From Collybia mongolica (taxonomy: Eukaryota > Basidiomycota > Agaricomycetes > Agaricales > Clitocybaceae), in NCBI GenBank assembly GCA_013420905.1, contig JAAXNY010000008.1, forward strand, positions 682,001-746,000: a DNA stretch of 64,000 bases, in the 5' to 3' direction. The notes under the pieces were generated by a model, which searched no databases, was not told the origin of the DNA, and worked only from the letters and a program-made list of their open reading frames with translations. Made by a program: the position numbers and the translations under genes. Positions 13,500 through 23,699 of this stretch are shown here, in pieces. Position 1 is the stretch's first letter. Each line of letters opens with the position of its first letter.

Positions 13500-14310
13500 A
13501 GGACGCTAACGCGAATGCTTTTTTGTCGAATACACCATTCTCAGTGACCGTCCCACTAGTCGGCCTTATCTGGAGAATCGGCCACGATTTCCTGTCCGTT
13601 TGTTCCCTTCAACCGTATCACATAACCAGGCTACGCACACCCCGTATTGTGCACCGTATGTATCCGTCGGAATATCCCTGCCACATGAGCCGTTATTGTC
13701 ATGACCTCACTATGGGTCTCGATACGAGGACGCCAACGGACGATTTCGGATGGATGCTCTGTGTAAAATGGGAGGCCAAGGAGGGAAAACTTGCCACAGG
13801 CAGCCACGACGGACATATGTGCCTCCGTCCCATATCTACCCACCCTCCGTTAACGCCATTCTCCCGGGTCTACTTACACAATCGGGAATGGCAAAACCCA
13901 AAAGAAACTTTGATGACGTTGCGCGGAGGCACAGGGTGTTTATGTCCTTGCGGTTCGTGCATTCCACACGGAGGAGGATGGGATGATTTATTTCGAGCAC
14001 GCTTCCAGTGGTAGCCGCTTGCTTGGCGAATAGTCTATACCTTTGGTGGCCATACTGTCGAAGTTAATGTCGTGGGGTGGGGTGGAGCCGACCGAGTACC
14101 AAACAGTGCATATTGCGTGATGACGCCCGCGCTCAACACGGATGTTGTCCTTTATATAAGACTGTTATGGAAGGAGGGTGGACAGGGCACTTTTATGGCG
14201 ATGTTACGAGACCATCGAGGCTCCGTGTTTTGACTCGCGCGGAGATGGACGACTGTCAACCGGCGGGAGCAAGGACGCCGCGTTGGGAGCGGGGTGGCCC
14301 CTCGTTTTTG
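13500..14310 (+). pseudogene. Decayed WD40 gene copy resembling Notchless/RSA4
   Basis: Conceptual translation near 13745-13830 gives GWMLCVKWEAKEGKLATGSH followed by DGHM. This closely resembles the Notchless (NLE1/RSA4) WD40 block in which GWVLCVEWEA is followed by KLATGGHDGHVRLWD. Further relics follow in the same order as in that protein: HTVEVNVVGWGG around 14058-14090 (family: HTHTVNVVRWGG) and ALNTDVVL around 14128-14152 (family: ALNTDFVLRTG). Upstream, NTPFSVTVP near 13530 may be a remnant of the N-terminal region. Frames change repeatedly and stops intervene, so no functional protein is possible. RSA4 acts in 60S ribosome assembly and is essential, so an intact copy is expected elsewhere in the genome. 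Confidence 0.6.
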
Positions 14311-14379
14311 GGGCTGCACTTTCACCGATATAGTATGGATTACTGTGACCTAATTTCTATCACCCTCTTCTAAATCTGG

Positions 14380-16968
14380 GATCCGAAGACATTTAGGGCA
14401 AAAACTACCCTACCGGTTTTTTACGGACTGGGTTCGTTGCGTGGGCTTCGCCAATTCCATCAGTGATGGGAGCAACTCATGAAGCCGATGTGTGACGCTG
14501 TTAGTGGACGTCCTGCGTATAGCTGTTGAGGACAGTCTTATTCCACATGGTACAAGCTGCAACTACGCTTCATCGCTTAGTATCTGATTCATTGAGGTGG
14601 CATCAGTCGACCATTCAGCTGTCTATGGGTTTACATGATGATAAAATTCCTTGGCATCCTTTGGTACCTCGGAATTTGGGAAAATTACCATGATGTCATG
14701 CCGTCTCCTTTGTTTCCGGCTCCACCTTCTCCTGCACCACTCAATCAAAGGCGAATTTGGCACACCCATTCGCGGTTCTTTCTTCAAGATTCCAACACGA
14801 ACCAATTCGAATTTCTCAGAAATGACTAGTGGAGAAGAGCACCTCGGCGATAGCACAATAATGACGTGGACTACCGAACGTATGCTCCATCGTCACATCC
14901 GCCAACAATAACTCTTGTCTTACAGTCAATTCAGACCTCTTGGGCATCGATGTACGAGCCACCATGTACACACATAATTTCATCAGCCTCGTCTCCGCTT
15001 TCTACGCTCTTCCGATGGCACAAGCCACCATAGACGAATTGGACACAATTCTAGTTCTGATTACTAATCACCCATAATCCCCATTACAGCCTTTGCATCC
15101 TAATCTTGCCAACCATCGAAGGTGCTATTGACGAACTTCCCAATCTTTTTATGCCGCCATTATCCTATTCGTTCACCTGCTTTTTGCTGAGTTCACCACA
15201 CTGCCACTGATTCTGGCGAGGCAACATGGACATGGCAATTTTGGTGGAACGTGATGTGGGAGTTGGTTGGGCGGATCCGTGACGTGCCAAAGGATGTTGT
15301 GGGATAAGGAAACGAGAGTCAAAAGGGAGGAAATAGATGATCGGGATAGCTCAACGAACGATTCGCAATCCATCTCTCGCTTATGGCCATTGTTGGAGTA
15401 TGGCTCTGGAGCAATTCCTTCACGTTCAATTCACCACTGTGACTCGAAATGGAAAGCAGACGCCCTGCATCGCCCCCCTTCGCCTCAGTATTCTTGGCCA
15501 CACTGTCCCAATAACATCAATAGGCCTTTGAGGCTTTATCAACTCCTCCTTACGCCCATGCTCGTCATCTCCATTCCCATGGCCTTGGCAGGTCTCATTT
15601 ACATCGAAGGCAACCGAAGGCACCAGAACTCTCCTCTGAGAAAATTTCTCCCCGCAAAGGTTGTCCCCTGCTGTCCTTCCGATCTCTCTTCATTACATAC
15701 CTCCGATTTCTGAGCTAAGGTGGCTGCACGCGCCCATAGCTAACAAACACCCTTTTGTTTGACAAAGGAGACAGGGTGAACGAAAAACAAATAGGCTGGC
15801 CGCTGGAGTCGAAACTATTAGAGATAGTTGATGTTGGGTGTGTTGATGGAACTTACAGCTTACAGTGCACGCACCCTGGAAAGGTCAGGCTCTCCTTTCG
15901 TCCTTTGACATGAAATTTATATTTTAACCTAGATCGTCGCCTTATACCCACCTACACATATCAGGAGGTCAAATAACGCCTCTGTTCAGTAACGAGCATA
16001 TAACACTGCTAATTTCGACCCTTTCTTCCTCTCGCCTGTCGCCCTTCTCTCTGAATCGCACAGACCCATCACCTGAACGTTCTCCCCCACTCATGCCCTC
16101 AAGCACTCACTCTTACATAGACCAATTTCTGCAGATAGGGCAACATAAAATCGGACGTAGACGAATCACGACCATGGTAGTTCGGATCCGGTGAAGAAAT
16201 TGAATACAATCCTTTTATTTAGAACCGAAAGCACGCACCGACTGTCAGAAGCTCGCCATCCCGATCGCCTGCAATGAGACCTATTGCTGTTTCTGTCACT
16301 CCAGAACTATCGTCCCCAGCGGCGCTCCTTCTTAATCGTAGGGCAAAATATTACCCTATATCACCCCCCCAGCATCGACCACTCGCCTCCCCATGATCAA
16401 GCGAGAGAAATTGGCCCTCAGCATCAAGTCTCATCTCAGCCCGTAACTGTCTGGCCCTCTTCCTTCTGCCGTTGGGACCGTGTGTCTACATCTGGGCCGT
16501 TTTTAGAGACCATTGTCTGGTTGTCTTCGACTAGCGTCCTAACTAGCCTCTACACATACATCCCACGCGTGACACACCCAGGCAATTGGCTCCAAGGTTT
16601 TTCCCTGTAGCGCGAGTACTCCTGGGAGTGCTGTATTGTTGTGTTCTCACGTGGTAGAAAAAACATGGTGAAGCTGAACCGGTGGACAACGATGATTTTC
16701 TACGACACAACTATCAAATGCTCTAGGCAACAGATACAAGAGAAGTGTCAGCATGACGCCGCAGGTGGAGACTTCCCGTGAGCGCTGGTTCGACAGTTTG
16801 GGCGTCTAAAGTCCTGTGACCAGTGGTCCGTGCCATAAAATGCCAAACAATGACACAGCACCTCATAAAGCTCCTCGTCTGCTCCCAGCCAAAGTCCTGG
16901 TGGTCACAGTCTGTGATCTGAGACACTCCGTATCTATCAAGGCCTGATTTGACACGACAGCACTAGGC
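14380..16968. other. Intergenic region
   Basis: Several open frames of 60-148 codons overlap one another here (for example 15267-15713 on +), but they show no family motif, consistent codon pattern or intron signals. No repeat boundaries were found. The final 200 bases presumably contain the promoter of the kinase gene. Confidence 0.4.
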
Positions 16969-18509
16969 ATGAACTCACAGGAATCATCAGAATACCTACC
17001 ACTTCAAGCCTACCATGGAGATACTTCGTCCATACCAGCAGCCCAGGTCCCCTCCACTCGGCGTCCTGTACGCATACCATTCGGATTGCCGCCCCCCAGC
17101 GACGACCACGAGCTTGCATTCCTGCGAGTGGTCGGACGGAACAACGTGCCCATCGCGCCACTCGCCGACATTCAACTTGCCTCCGCTGACTGGCAGAGCG
17201 ACGCACGGACGCGCAGTGGGCTGACGATGCAAGTTCACCAGGGAATTTGGGGTACGCAAAGTGTGGCTCTGAAGCGCATAAAGAAGCATGTGTTTGATGT
17301 GGGCGACGCGCATTCCAAGGCGAACGCCATGCGCGAATACCGCCAGGCGATGTTAGACCAGAGTTTCGAGCTGCAAATCATGTCTAAGGCTTCCCTGCGT
17401 GAGCACCGCAATATAGTCACGTTGCTCGCCGTCACATTCGACCCAGAGTGGACATCCGACGTCGACCCGACAGGAACGTTGGTGTTGCCTATTCTCGTTG
17501 TTGAGCACGCCGATAGCCGCTTCCCTGACCTTAGCTTTTTCCTTGACGCCCGACACAACCCAACTCTGCCTACGCGGCTGCCTTTCGAGACGGCCGCGAG
17601 CTTGATCGGTGACATTGCCGACGGCGTGACGGCGCTACATGCCCATGATCTCGTGCATGCAGATCTGAAACCAGCGAATATCCTTATCTTCCCGGATTAT
17701 GGTGCGTCCTCTGGGTTTATCGCGAAGGTGGCGGACTTTGGGCTTTCGGGGATGACAATGTATAGGTACGATGGGCTGCGCGTGCCCGGGCGAGATCCGC
17801 CGCGGGGGGGCACGGCGGAGTGGAATGCACCCGAGTGTACAGGAAAGGTGGAACCACGGGTCTACATCAACGGGATACTCAAGGAACAGCCTTACGAGCT
17901 GCCGTCCCGGGACGTGTACTCTTTTGGGCTGCTTGCCAGCTATATTGCACTTGACGGCCAGACTCCTGGGAGTTACATCCAAGATCTCAATCATGTAAAA
18001 CGGTCGGATGGTATGATAAGCACTGTGAGAGCACGGCTGGAGGCGTATCATCAGAACGCTATGGACGATTCGGGGTCAATTGGAAGTCTGGTTTCTAGAA
18101 TTGTGGACATGACGCTAAGTCTTGATCATGAGAAACGGACGAAACGGTTAGGTGATATTCGGCCGTTGCTCTTTGGCAGGCAAGTGGTACTTTTTTTTCA
18201 CACATAACTATGTTGATAGGTGGACCTCCTAGTAATCCATATGAGCACGAACATCCCATTCCGAGAAAGTTTGTTCTGAATTTCAACATGATCCCCGATT
18301 CATTGTATCAATTCAAATGCGAGGGACTCTATCGCGCGTATTGGCAATCACCACCAGCATTCAGAGAACGTGTCCATAAAACCTTTCTGAACATTGCGGG
18401 CGGCATGTTCCCCCAGTACATCTCGCTGGACATCATGAGGTGTCTGAAAGAGCCTGACAGTAATGACCTTGTGGTAAGTAAACACTGCATGTCTATAACC
18501 AATATATGA
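16969..18509 (+). CDS. Protein kinase with intact catalytic motifs
   Basis: The main exon (16969-18182 or a little beyond) encodes about 405 residues. Visible kinase motifs are VALKRIKK with the ATP-site lysine at about residue 102, HADLKPANIL at 230-239 (HRD variant keeping Asp and Asn), VADFGLSG with DFG at 256-258, GGTAEWNAPE at 280-289 and DVYSFGLL at 315-322. All residues needed for catalysis appear present. The N-terminal 85 residues are Pro/Ser-rich with no recognised domain. A GC-AG intron (donor gcaagt at about 18183, acceptor cctag at 18230) would join in phase to a C-terminal exon reading NPYEHEHPIPRKF and on to about 18470. Its 3' end faces that of the HeLo-pseudokinase gene only about 150 bp away. 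The type resembles fungal kinases of the NLR/het-like repertoire; the substrate is unknown. Confidence 0.75.
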
Positions 18510-18659
18510 ATGCAAGTCTTTGTTTCCCTGTTATAACAGCGGTACATGTAAATCAGCTTCAAAATCAGATATGTCCATTATATGACTCCTGCATGATCAC
18601 CTCCTCTAGTTCCCAAATGCATTTCTAAAAATGAGATTATAGAATGTTCGTTCCACAGT

Positions 18660-20219
18660 TCAAATTGAAATCTCCTCCAAAGCCGTTAATACCTTTTGTA
18701 TGAATATCAAACCTACCATCACGCCATCTTCATCCAGCGTGTCGCCAAATGCTCCATCTACCGAGTTAAGGCACATCAGCACCACGTCCCGGAATTTTTC
18801 GCCAAGGACAAGTGGGATGTGCTCTTCGGCTTTCTTCACAAATGCACGTTGGATTTCGGGAGGCGACTTTAACTTTCCTGTCGTTCTGTCCACGAATTTG
18901 CAGGCCTTGGAATTCGGAACATATGTCATGCCATTTCTTTCCTCCCGGGGCAGCACGAAGGACCTCCAGCCTGCAATTTCCAACAGCACCACACCTAAAC
19001 TATAGATATCATGTAGCATGGTAAAATCCGACTCCGGATGCAGCCCCTGTCGTTCCGGATGTCTGTATATATTCTTCTCCCAATCCTCATCTCCAATGCG
19101 AGTAGATACTTCGTCGTCCTTTCGAACGACATCGAAACCGACGAGAAATGACGTTCCTAAGGCACGTGGATATTTAAAAGCTGGATCATCGCTTTCTGGT
19201 TCCAACAGAAGAATATTCTCAGGTCGGATGTTCTTATGGACGAGCTTTGCAGTGTGGACGTATAACACAGCTGTCGCCAGCCGTGTGGCCAATCGAACGC
19301 GATCTGTGAGGGAATGCCTCGCCCCCTCAGCATTTTCAGGGGAGGTGAGCAAGTCGCGAAGTGTGCGGGGGTTTTTCATGTCAGGTGGCAGTGGAAACAC
19401 AAGCTCACAGCGAAGGAAAGTCGGATCAGGTTCGAAACCACAGCATTGAAGGATGCCCATAGTGCTATCCGCACTGCGGAGGATTAACACAATGTCACGG
19501 ACCCGTCGAAGACTTTTGTTGTCTGCAGGATCATACTGTCTGTATTCCACCAAACATGATGTGGGTTTTGCCCCTCCCGCCAGATGTACAACTCTTATGA
19601 CGCTATGAGGATGAAGTCGTACTCGAGGCCCGACAGGAACATCATTGGCATCCAGAAGCACCTTGGTCCGGGGAGCATCGTTGAGCCTGTCCATCACTGC
19701 CTGCCGAAGATTTTGGACTCTCGCGAGGGCGCTGTTGCCGCGAAGGCGCTCATTCGTGATATGCCTCCCTACCGCCGGGCCACCGAAGAGAACGGAGTAA
19801 TGCAAGCATCGCAGGAACATCTCGTGGCGCTTGTTGATTTCACCTAAACTCCTCTCTAGCTCGGACCTCCCATGCAATATAAACCACCATCTCCTAATAT
19901 TGCCCACATCATCAGTTGCACGTTCCACAATGCCGAGCGTTGCTTCAAATGACACCGTAAGCCGGTAGAGGGCCTTTCCAACTACCTCGTTGACTACTGG
20001 CGAGAGCGATGGAGAGATATCTTTGACGAATAGAACTGATGCTGTAACCTGCTTAGTGTAGATCTCGTGCTCCTCGAGACTCTCCTTGAGCAGAGCTTCG
20101 ACCTGACGAAATTCTCGTATCTTGTTGTGAAGTTTAAATGCAAACTCCACACATTTATCGACAATGCCCGGAATTGAGAGAGTGAGACCAATGAGACCCA
20201 CGAACTCCATCACAACCAC
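18660..20219 (-). CDS. HeLo-like domain plus pseudokinase protein (MLKL-like architecture)
   Basis: This is a single exon of 519 codons. Residues 1-150 look like a HeLo/HeLo-like helical bundle: a hydrophobic, glycine-spaced N-terminus (FVGLIGLTLSIPG), then amphipathic helices and KRHEMFLRCLHYSVLFG. Such domains are membrane-targeting cell-death effectors in fungi. Residues about 190-519 are kinase-like but catalytically dead. HRD is replaced by HKN (328-330, so no catalytic Asp), and the DFG position reads GFD with no metal-binding Asp in register. No VAIK lysine is apparent, since the segment around 240-250 reads DIVLILRSA. Structural marks remain: NILL at 336, YRHPE at 385-389 for APE, and DIYSLGVVLLEI at 404-415. 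HeLo plus pseudokinase parallels animal MLKL, which is triggered by RIPK3. The adjacent convergent kinase could be its activator; that is inference. Confidence 0.75.
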   Translation of the reverse strand: MVVMEFVGLIGLTLSIPGIVDKCVEFAFKLHNKIREFRQVEALLKESLEEHEIYTKQVTASVLFVKDISPSLSPVVNEVVGKALYRLTVSFEATLGIVERATDDVGNIRRWWFILHGRSELERSLGEINKRHEMFLRCLHYSVLFGGPAVGRHITNERLRGNSALARVQNLRQAVMDRLNDAPRTKVLLDANDVPVGPRVRLHPHSVIRVVHLAGGAKPTSCLVEYRQYDPADNKSLRRVRDIVLILRSADSTMGILQCCGFEPDPTFLRCELVFPLPPDMKNPRTLRDLLTSPENAEGARHSLTDRVRLATRLATAVLYVHTAKLVHKNIRPENILLLEPESDDPAFKYPRALGTSFLVGFDVVRKDDEVSTRIGDEDWEKNIYRHPERQGLHPESDFTMLHDIYSLGVVLLEIAGWRSFVLPREERNGMTYVPNSKACKFVDRTTGKLKSPPEIQRAFVKKAEEHIPLVLGEKFRDVVLMCLNSVDGAFGDTLDEDGVMVGLIFIQKVLTALEEISI

Positions 20220-21142
20220 TGGTATAGGCCTCCGTTAAATCACTCCTCAACGACAAGCGCCGCGTGGTCTATCACGAGAAACGCCCCAGTGGTTGATGTG
20301 ATAGTTCTTGGTTAGCGAAAGGTCAGCGTAATGTTCACCACACCATAATACTCGACTAGCTCACCAGAGGGGGGGGGGGGGTTCCACTACGGAATCTCGG
20401 CGGGTTGTTGCCAACTTGTTGGCGAGAAAGACAAGGCGGATTGAGAGGGGCTGCTACCTGTCAGGCACTTTCACATGTAGCTCACATGATAAGGTTGACA
20501 CCCTGGATGTGCCACATGTCATTTGTGTTTTGGGACCGTCAAGGCAATTACCTAAACTCTTCTAGCAAGATTATGGTCCGTCCTGCTTAAGCGTTGAGAG
20601 TATATCATTGTGCTGACATATTGATAGTCTATAATTATGAGACTGACTGACAACACCACTTTCTCGATAGCTGACATTTCCTTAGTAGACGCAGAGCCCA
20701 GAAGGCGGCGACCAGTAATATAGTAGTTGTAATTTGCATGAACACAAACTTGGATTGCCGAATTCCAAAACAGATAGTTGTCGCGAGTAGAGAATCTGGT
20801 TGTGCGACGCGTTGAGTGTAAAGATAATTTATCAAGTACAAAACCTTGCGCCGACCTGATGGGGGTAGGCGAAAGGGATCCTGGATGTGGTCATTGCGGT
20901 GAGTTTGAGTTTGAGTCTGAAACCGGAAAATCTCACGAGCGTAGGCTGGTGACTTGCCCCCAACCCTATCGACCCTACGAAATGTTCGAAGTATTGAGTA
21001 CGACCTAAAACATTGGTGATTAATTCGAATTAAGTGCATTAAACTCGGTCGCCTACTTTGCATGAGCCGCCCTCACTTTGGGATTAACACGCTGAGCCGA
21101 CTTCTTGAGCAATAAAGCAAGCCATATATCATATAACAAGTC
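20220..21142. other. Intergenic region left of the KDZ element
   Basis: No supportable gene is present. A run of 13-14 G residues occurs at about 20369-20382. The last bases hold the left copy of the target-site string TTTGGACCACA (21143-21153). Confidence 0.4.
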
Positions 21143-21550
21143 TTTGGACCACATAGGTAAGCTACAGTGTAGCGTACCATACGGTCTAGCGGGCGTATAC
21201 AATGTAGTGTACCATACGGCCCGCTAGAGCTTCTTTTAACCACTGCCAAATATGTACAACTACATGTAGTTGTACCATACGAATCCACCGGACGTGCAGA
21301 CCATGCACAGCCAAATGAGTCAAGCAGTCAGCTATGGGTTATGGCATGGCATATATCCCTGGTATGACCTCGGGTTGTTATAGTCAAAGGGACTCAACAC
21401 ACAGCTAATGGATACAGGACACGGCCAACGGGCAGACGGAACACAGCCAACAGACAGACAGCCAACGGACATACGGGACACGGCCAACGGACACACGGCC
21501 AATGGACACACAGCCAACGGACACATGGCCAATGGACACATGGCCAACGG

Positions 21551-22435
21551 TGACAAGCATGGCCTCACTCCATGCATGTCAAACGGTCTTTTCCTTAACT
21601 GCACCATGACCTAGGAAATCCCCACTACCGAGTAAACATGCGCCGCCGCCAAGATCATACGGAATAACCACTGCCGGTCCCATATCACGAGTTCGCTGCC
21701 GCCGAAGTATTGACTCTCACCGAACATCATGCCGACCGCTTTCATCAACGATTCCCGCCGTGGCTCCGTCGCCGCCGACCACCGACTCCGAAGTCACGTC
21801 TTCATGTTCCTTCAACATGTACATATCGTTGGTATGGCCACACCGACGTGCCCGGTGGGCACAGACACCGAAGTATAGAGTCCGCCTTGTAGTATGAAAC
21901 ATAACGACGCATTCCCACACCGACCCTGTATCTAATTTATCTATCTCCTCCTTCATGTTTCCTTGGTCACATCTGTAGACACAGACTCCGGCCTAGGGTA
22001 CAAATTTTAGTATAAATACCTCTGTATTTTACTTACTTGACAGATATAATAAACTACCTTCTCTCTCTCTCTCTCTCTCTATGGAGCTCTCGCTCTCTTA
22101 TAAGACGCGTCCAAACTTTGCACCGAAGTCGCATCCCGCACCGAACCCGTTACGCCGAACGCTCGGACATCACACCGCCGAGTCCTGTTCACCGTACAGT
22201 CGTACTGCGTCGCCGACCGACGCGCCTCCGAAGTCGTGACCACCGACTCCGACGATCTCCGACCCCCCTTCACACCTGCCGTCTGACACCCTTCTCCGGT
22301 ATATTCCCATTGCCTTTGCTATGCTGATCTTCGCTCTTTCTGCATAGGAATTCCTCTATTATTTTACAACTAGAGGCCCGCTCGGAGTTACAAGTCCGAC
22401 GACTTAACACACTCCCAGTGAACTCGGTACTGTCA
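21551..22435. mobile_element. Solo LTR inserted in the left KDZ terminal repeat
   Basis: An 885-bp block with no counterpart in the right terminal repeat interrupts the minisatellite. It begins TGACA and ends TGTCA, the inverted TG..CA ends of an LTR, and is flanked by ACGG on both sides (21547-21550 and 22436-22439). Removing it restores the minisatellite phase. It contains a TATA box (tataaatacc near 22011), a (CT)n run at about 22060-22080 and polyadenylation-like AATAAA strings (aataaac near 22047). No internal retrotransposon sequence remains, so it arose by recombination between two LTRs. Gypsy type is likely but unproven. Confidence 0.7.
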
Positions 22436-22523
22436 ACGGACACATGGCCAACAGACACATGGCCAATGGACACACGGCCAACGGACACATGGCACATGGC
22501 CAACGGACATATGGACAGACGGC

Positions 22524-22558
22524 ACACAGCACACAGCACACAGCACACAGCACACAGC
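22524..22558. repeat. 7-bp tandem repeat (ACACAGC)5
   Basis: Five perfect copies lie in the left KDZ arm. The inverted counterpart in the right arm at 35930-36013 has twelve copies, so the two arms have drifted in copy number. Confidence 0.9.
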
Positions 22559-22680
22559 ACAAGGCCAACGGACATAGGCACGGACAGTGTATATACCCAT
22601 AAATGCTATACATATTCCTAGCCAGACAGCCAATGGACAGATGGCACATGGACCGACGGCCAACGGATACACGGCCAACG

Positions 22681-22815
22681 GACAGACGGCCAACAGACAG
22701 ACGGCCAACAGACAGACGGCCAACAGACAGACGGCCAACAGACAGACGGCCAACAGACAGACGGCCAACAGACAGACGGCCAACAGACAGACGGCCAACA
22801 GACAGACGGCCAACG
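22681..22815. repeat. 15-bp minisatellite, nine perfect copies
   Basis: The unit GACAGACGGCCAACA is repeated nine times without a change. Because 15 is a multiple of three, all six frames stay open and give artificial repeat peptides. The right arm (about 35745-35830, opposite strand) has only a few diverged units. Confidence 0.95.
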
Positions 22816-22897
22816 GATACACGGCCAACTGATACATGGCACATGGTGCACAGACACATGGCATATTCATAGATGTTATTACAAATATTGCTATACA

Positions 22898-23596
22898 TTA
22901 ATTAGGAGGGGCTTGATCATGAGAAACCTCCCCACCTGCCGAACTACTGTAGGCAGTAACCTGGACAATGTCATTCTGGATTGCAGTGAGAGCCTTATAA
23001 GTAACATCTTGTGCTTTCAACTTTTCTACCTCAGCCATATAAAGGTGGTGCAAAGCATCTTTATAGCTGATGCTGAACCGTTCTTGTATGGCTGTGACTT
23101 TGGCATGTAGAGATAACATTTCGCGGTCTGTCAGGCTCTGCTTTGGATAAGATAAAACCTCCATTGTGAATAAAAAGGGTTACTGGATCTGCAGGTACCA
23201 TCATGGTCCCTTCTGCCATCATGCTGCCATACACACCAGATGGATTGAATGGCTAAATTGCCACGGAGAAGAATGAGCAAGATGGAGGAAGTGAAATGGT
23301 GGAAGGCAACCTACTCCTCTGTTGGATGAATCTAAATCCAGATCATGTTGGATTCTCTGCACTGCCAGGGCATGCTCTGTGGCAGGTAGCAGATATTTTG
23401 GGATAATGATAGATTTCCCATCAACCATGTAGGTTGGTATAACTATTGGATTCCCATCTGAATTGACAATAGTTGTATATCCTGAGGGCACCTGCATCAT
23501 GGATTGGGAGGAAGTAATCTCAATCAGATGGTGGTTATCAGCCATCTGCGTCAAGAACGGCCAATGTAACGCACGTGATATGTCACATGGTTTCAT
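22898..23596 (-). CDS. Small KDZ cargo gene, unknown function
   Basis: Two coding blocks are visible. The first (23596 to about 23300) reads MKPCDISRALHWPF onward and includes TTIVNSDGNPIVIPTYMVDG. The second (23164-22898) starts MEVLSYPKQSLTDREMLSLH and is mostly helical and charged. They are probably joined by splicing (a donor-like gtaggt follows NRG near 23310), but I could not fix the junction. I do not recognise the family. It sits just inside the left terminal repeat and is transcribed toward it. Confidence 0.4.
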
Positions 23597-23699
23597 TACA
23601 TAATGTTGAATTTTTTTTTCCGATCATGTTGATCTATTCCTGACCCCACACCCCACTGCCGCTACAATCACAGCCGCTCCGCCTCAATCCAATATCAAT

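Larger units (their letters stand above)
21151..22870. repeat. Left terminal inverted repeat of the KDZ element
   Basis: The outer part carries three copies of GTACCATACG (21174, 21209, 21272), a hairpin made by TCTAGCGGGC and GCCCGCTAGA around 21185-21228, and a perfect 22-bp palindrome centred on CATG at 21254-21275. From 21416 it becomes an irregular array of CGGCCAACGGACA-like units, interrupted at 21551-22435 by a solo LTR. It resumes through an ACACAGC array (22524-22558, 5 copies) and a 15-bp array (22681-22815). Confidence 0.85.

Noticed and set aside
15267..15713. 148-codon open frame on the plus strand
   Set aside because: It has no motif, overlaps several equally long frames on both strands and lacks splice-linked exons.
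20635..21063. 142-codon minus-strand frame with a hydrophobic segment near its end
   Set aside because: Only one short hydrophobic stretch is present, with no family resemblance or intron structure; it probably arises by chance.
22681..22815. CRISPR-like regular repeat
   Set aside because: The copies are directly adjacent 15-mers with no spacers, and the genome is fungal.
22404..22898. Long overlapping open frames with Cys/Trp or Arg/Thr/Asn pentad repeats in the left KDZ arm
   Set aside because: They are translations of the 15-bp and 7-bp tandem arrays, open in all six frames because the 15-bp unit is a multiple of three; there is no independent coding evidence.
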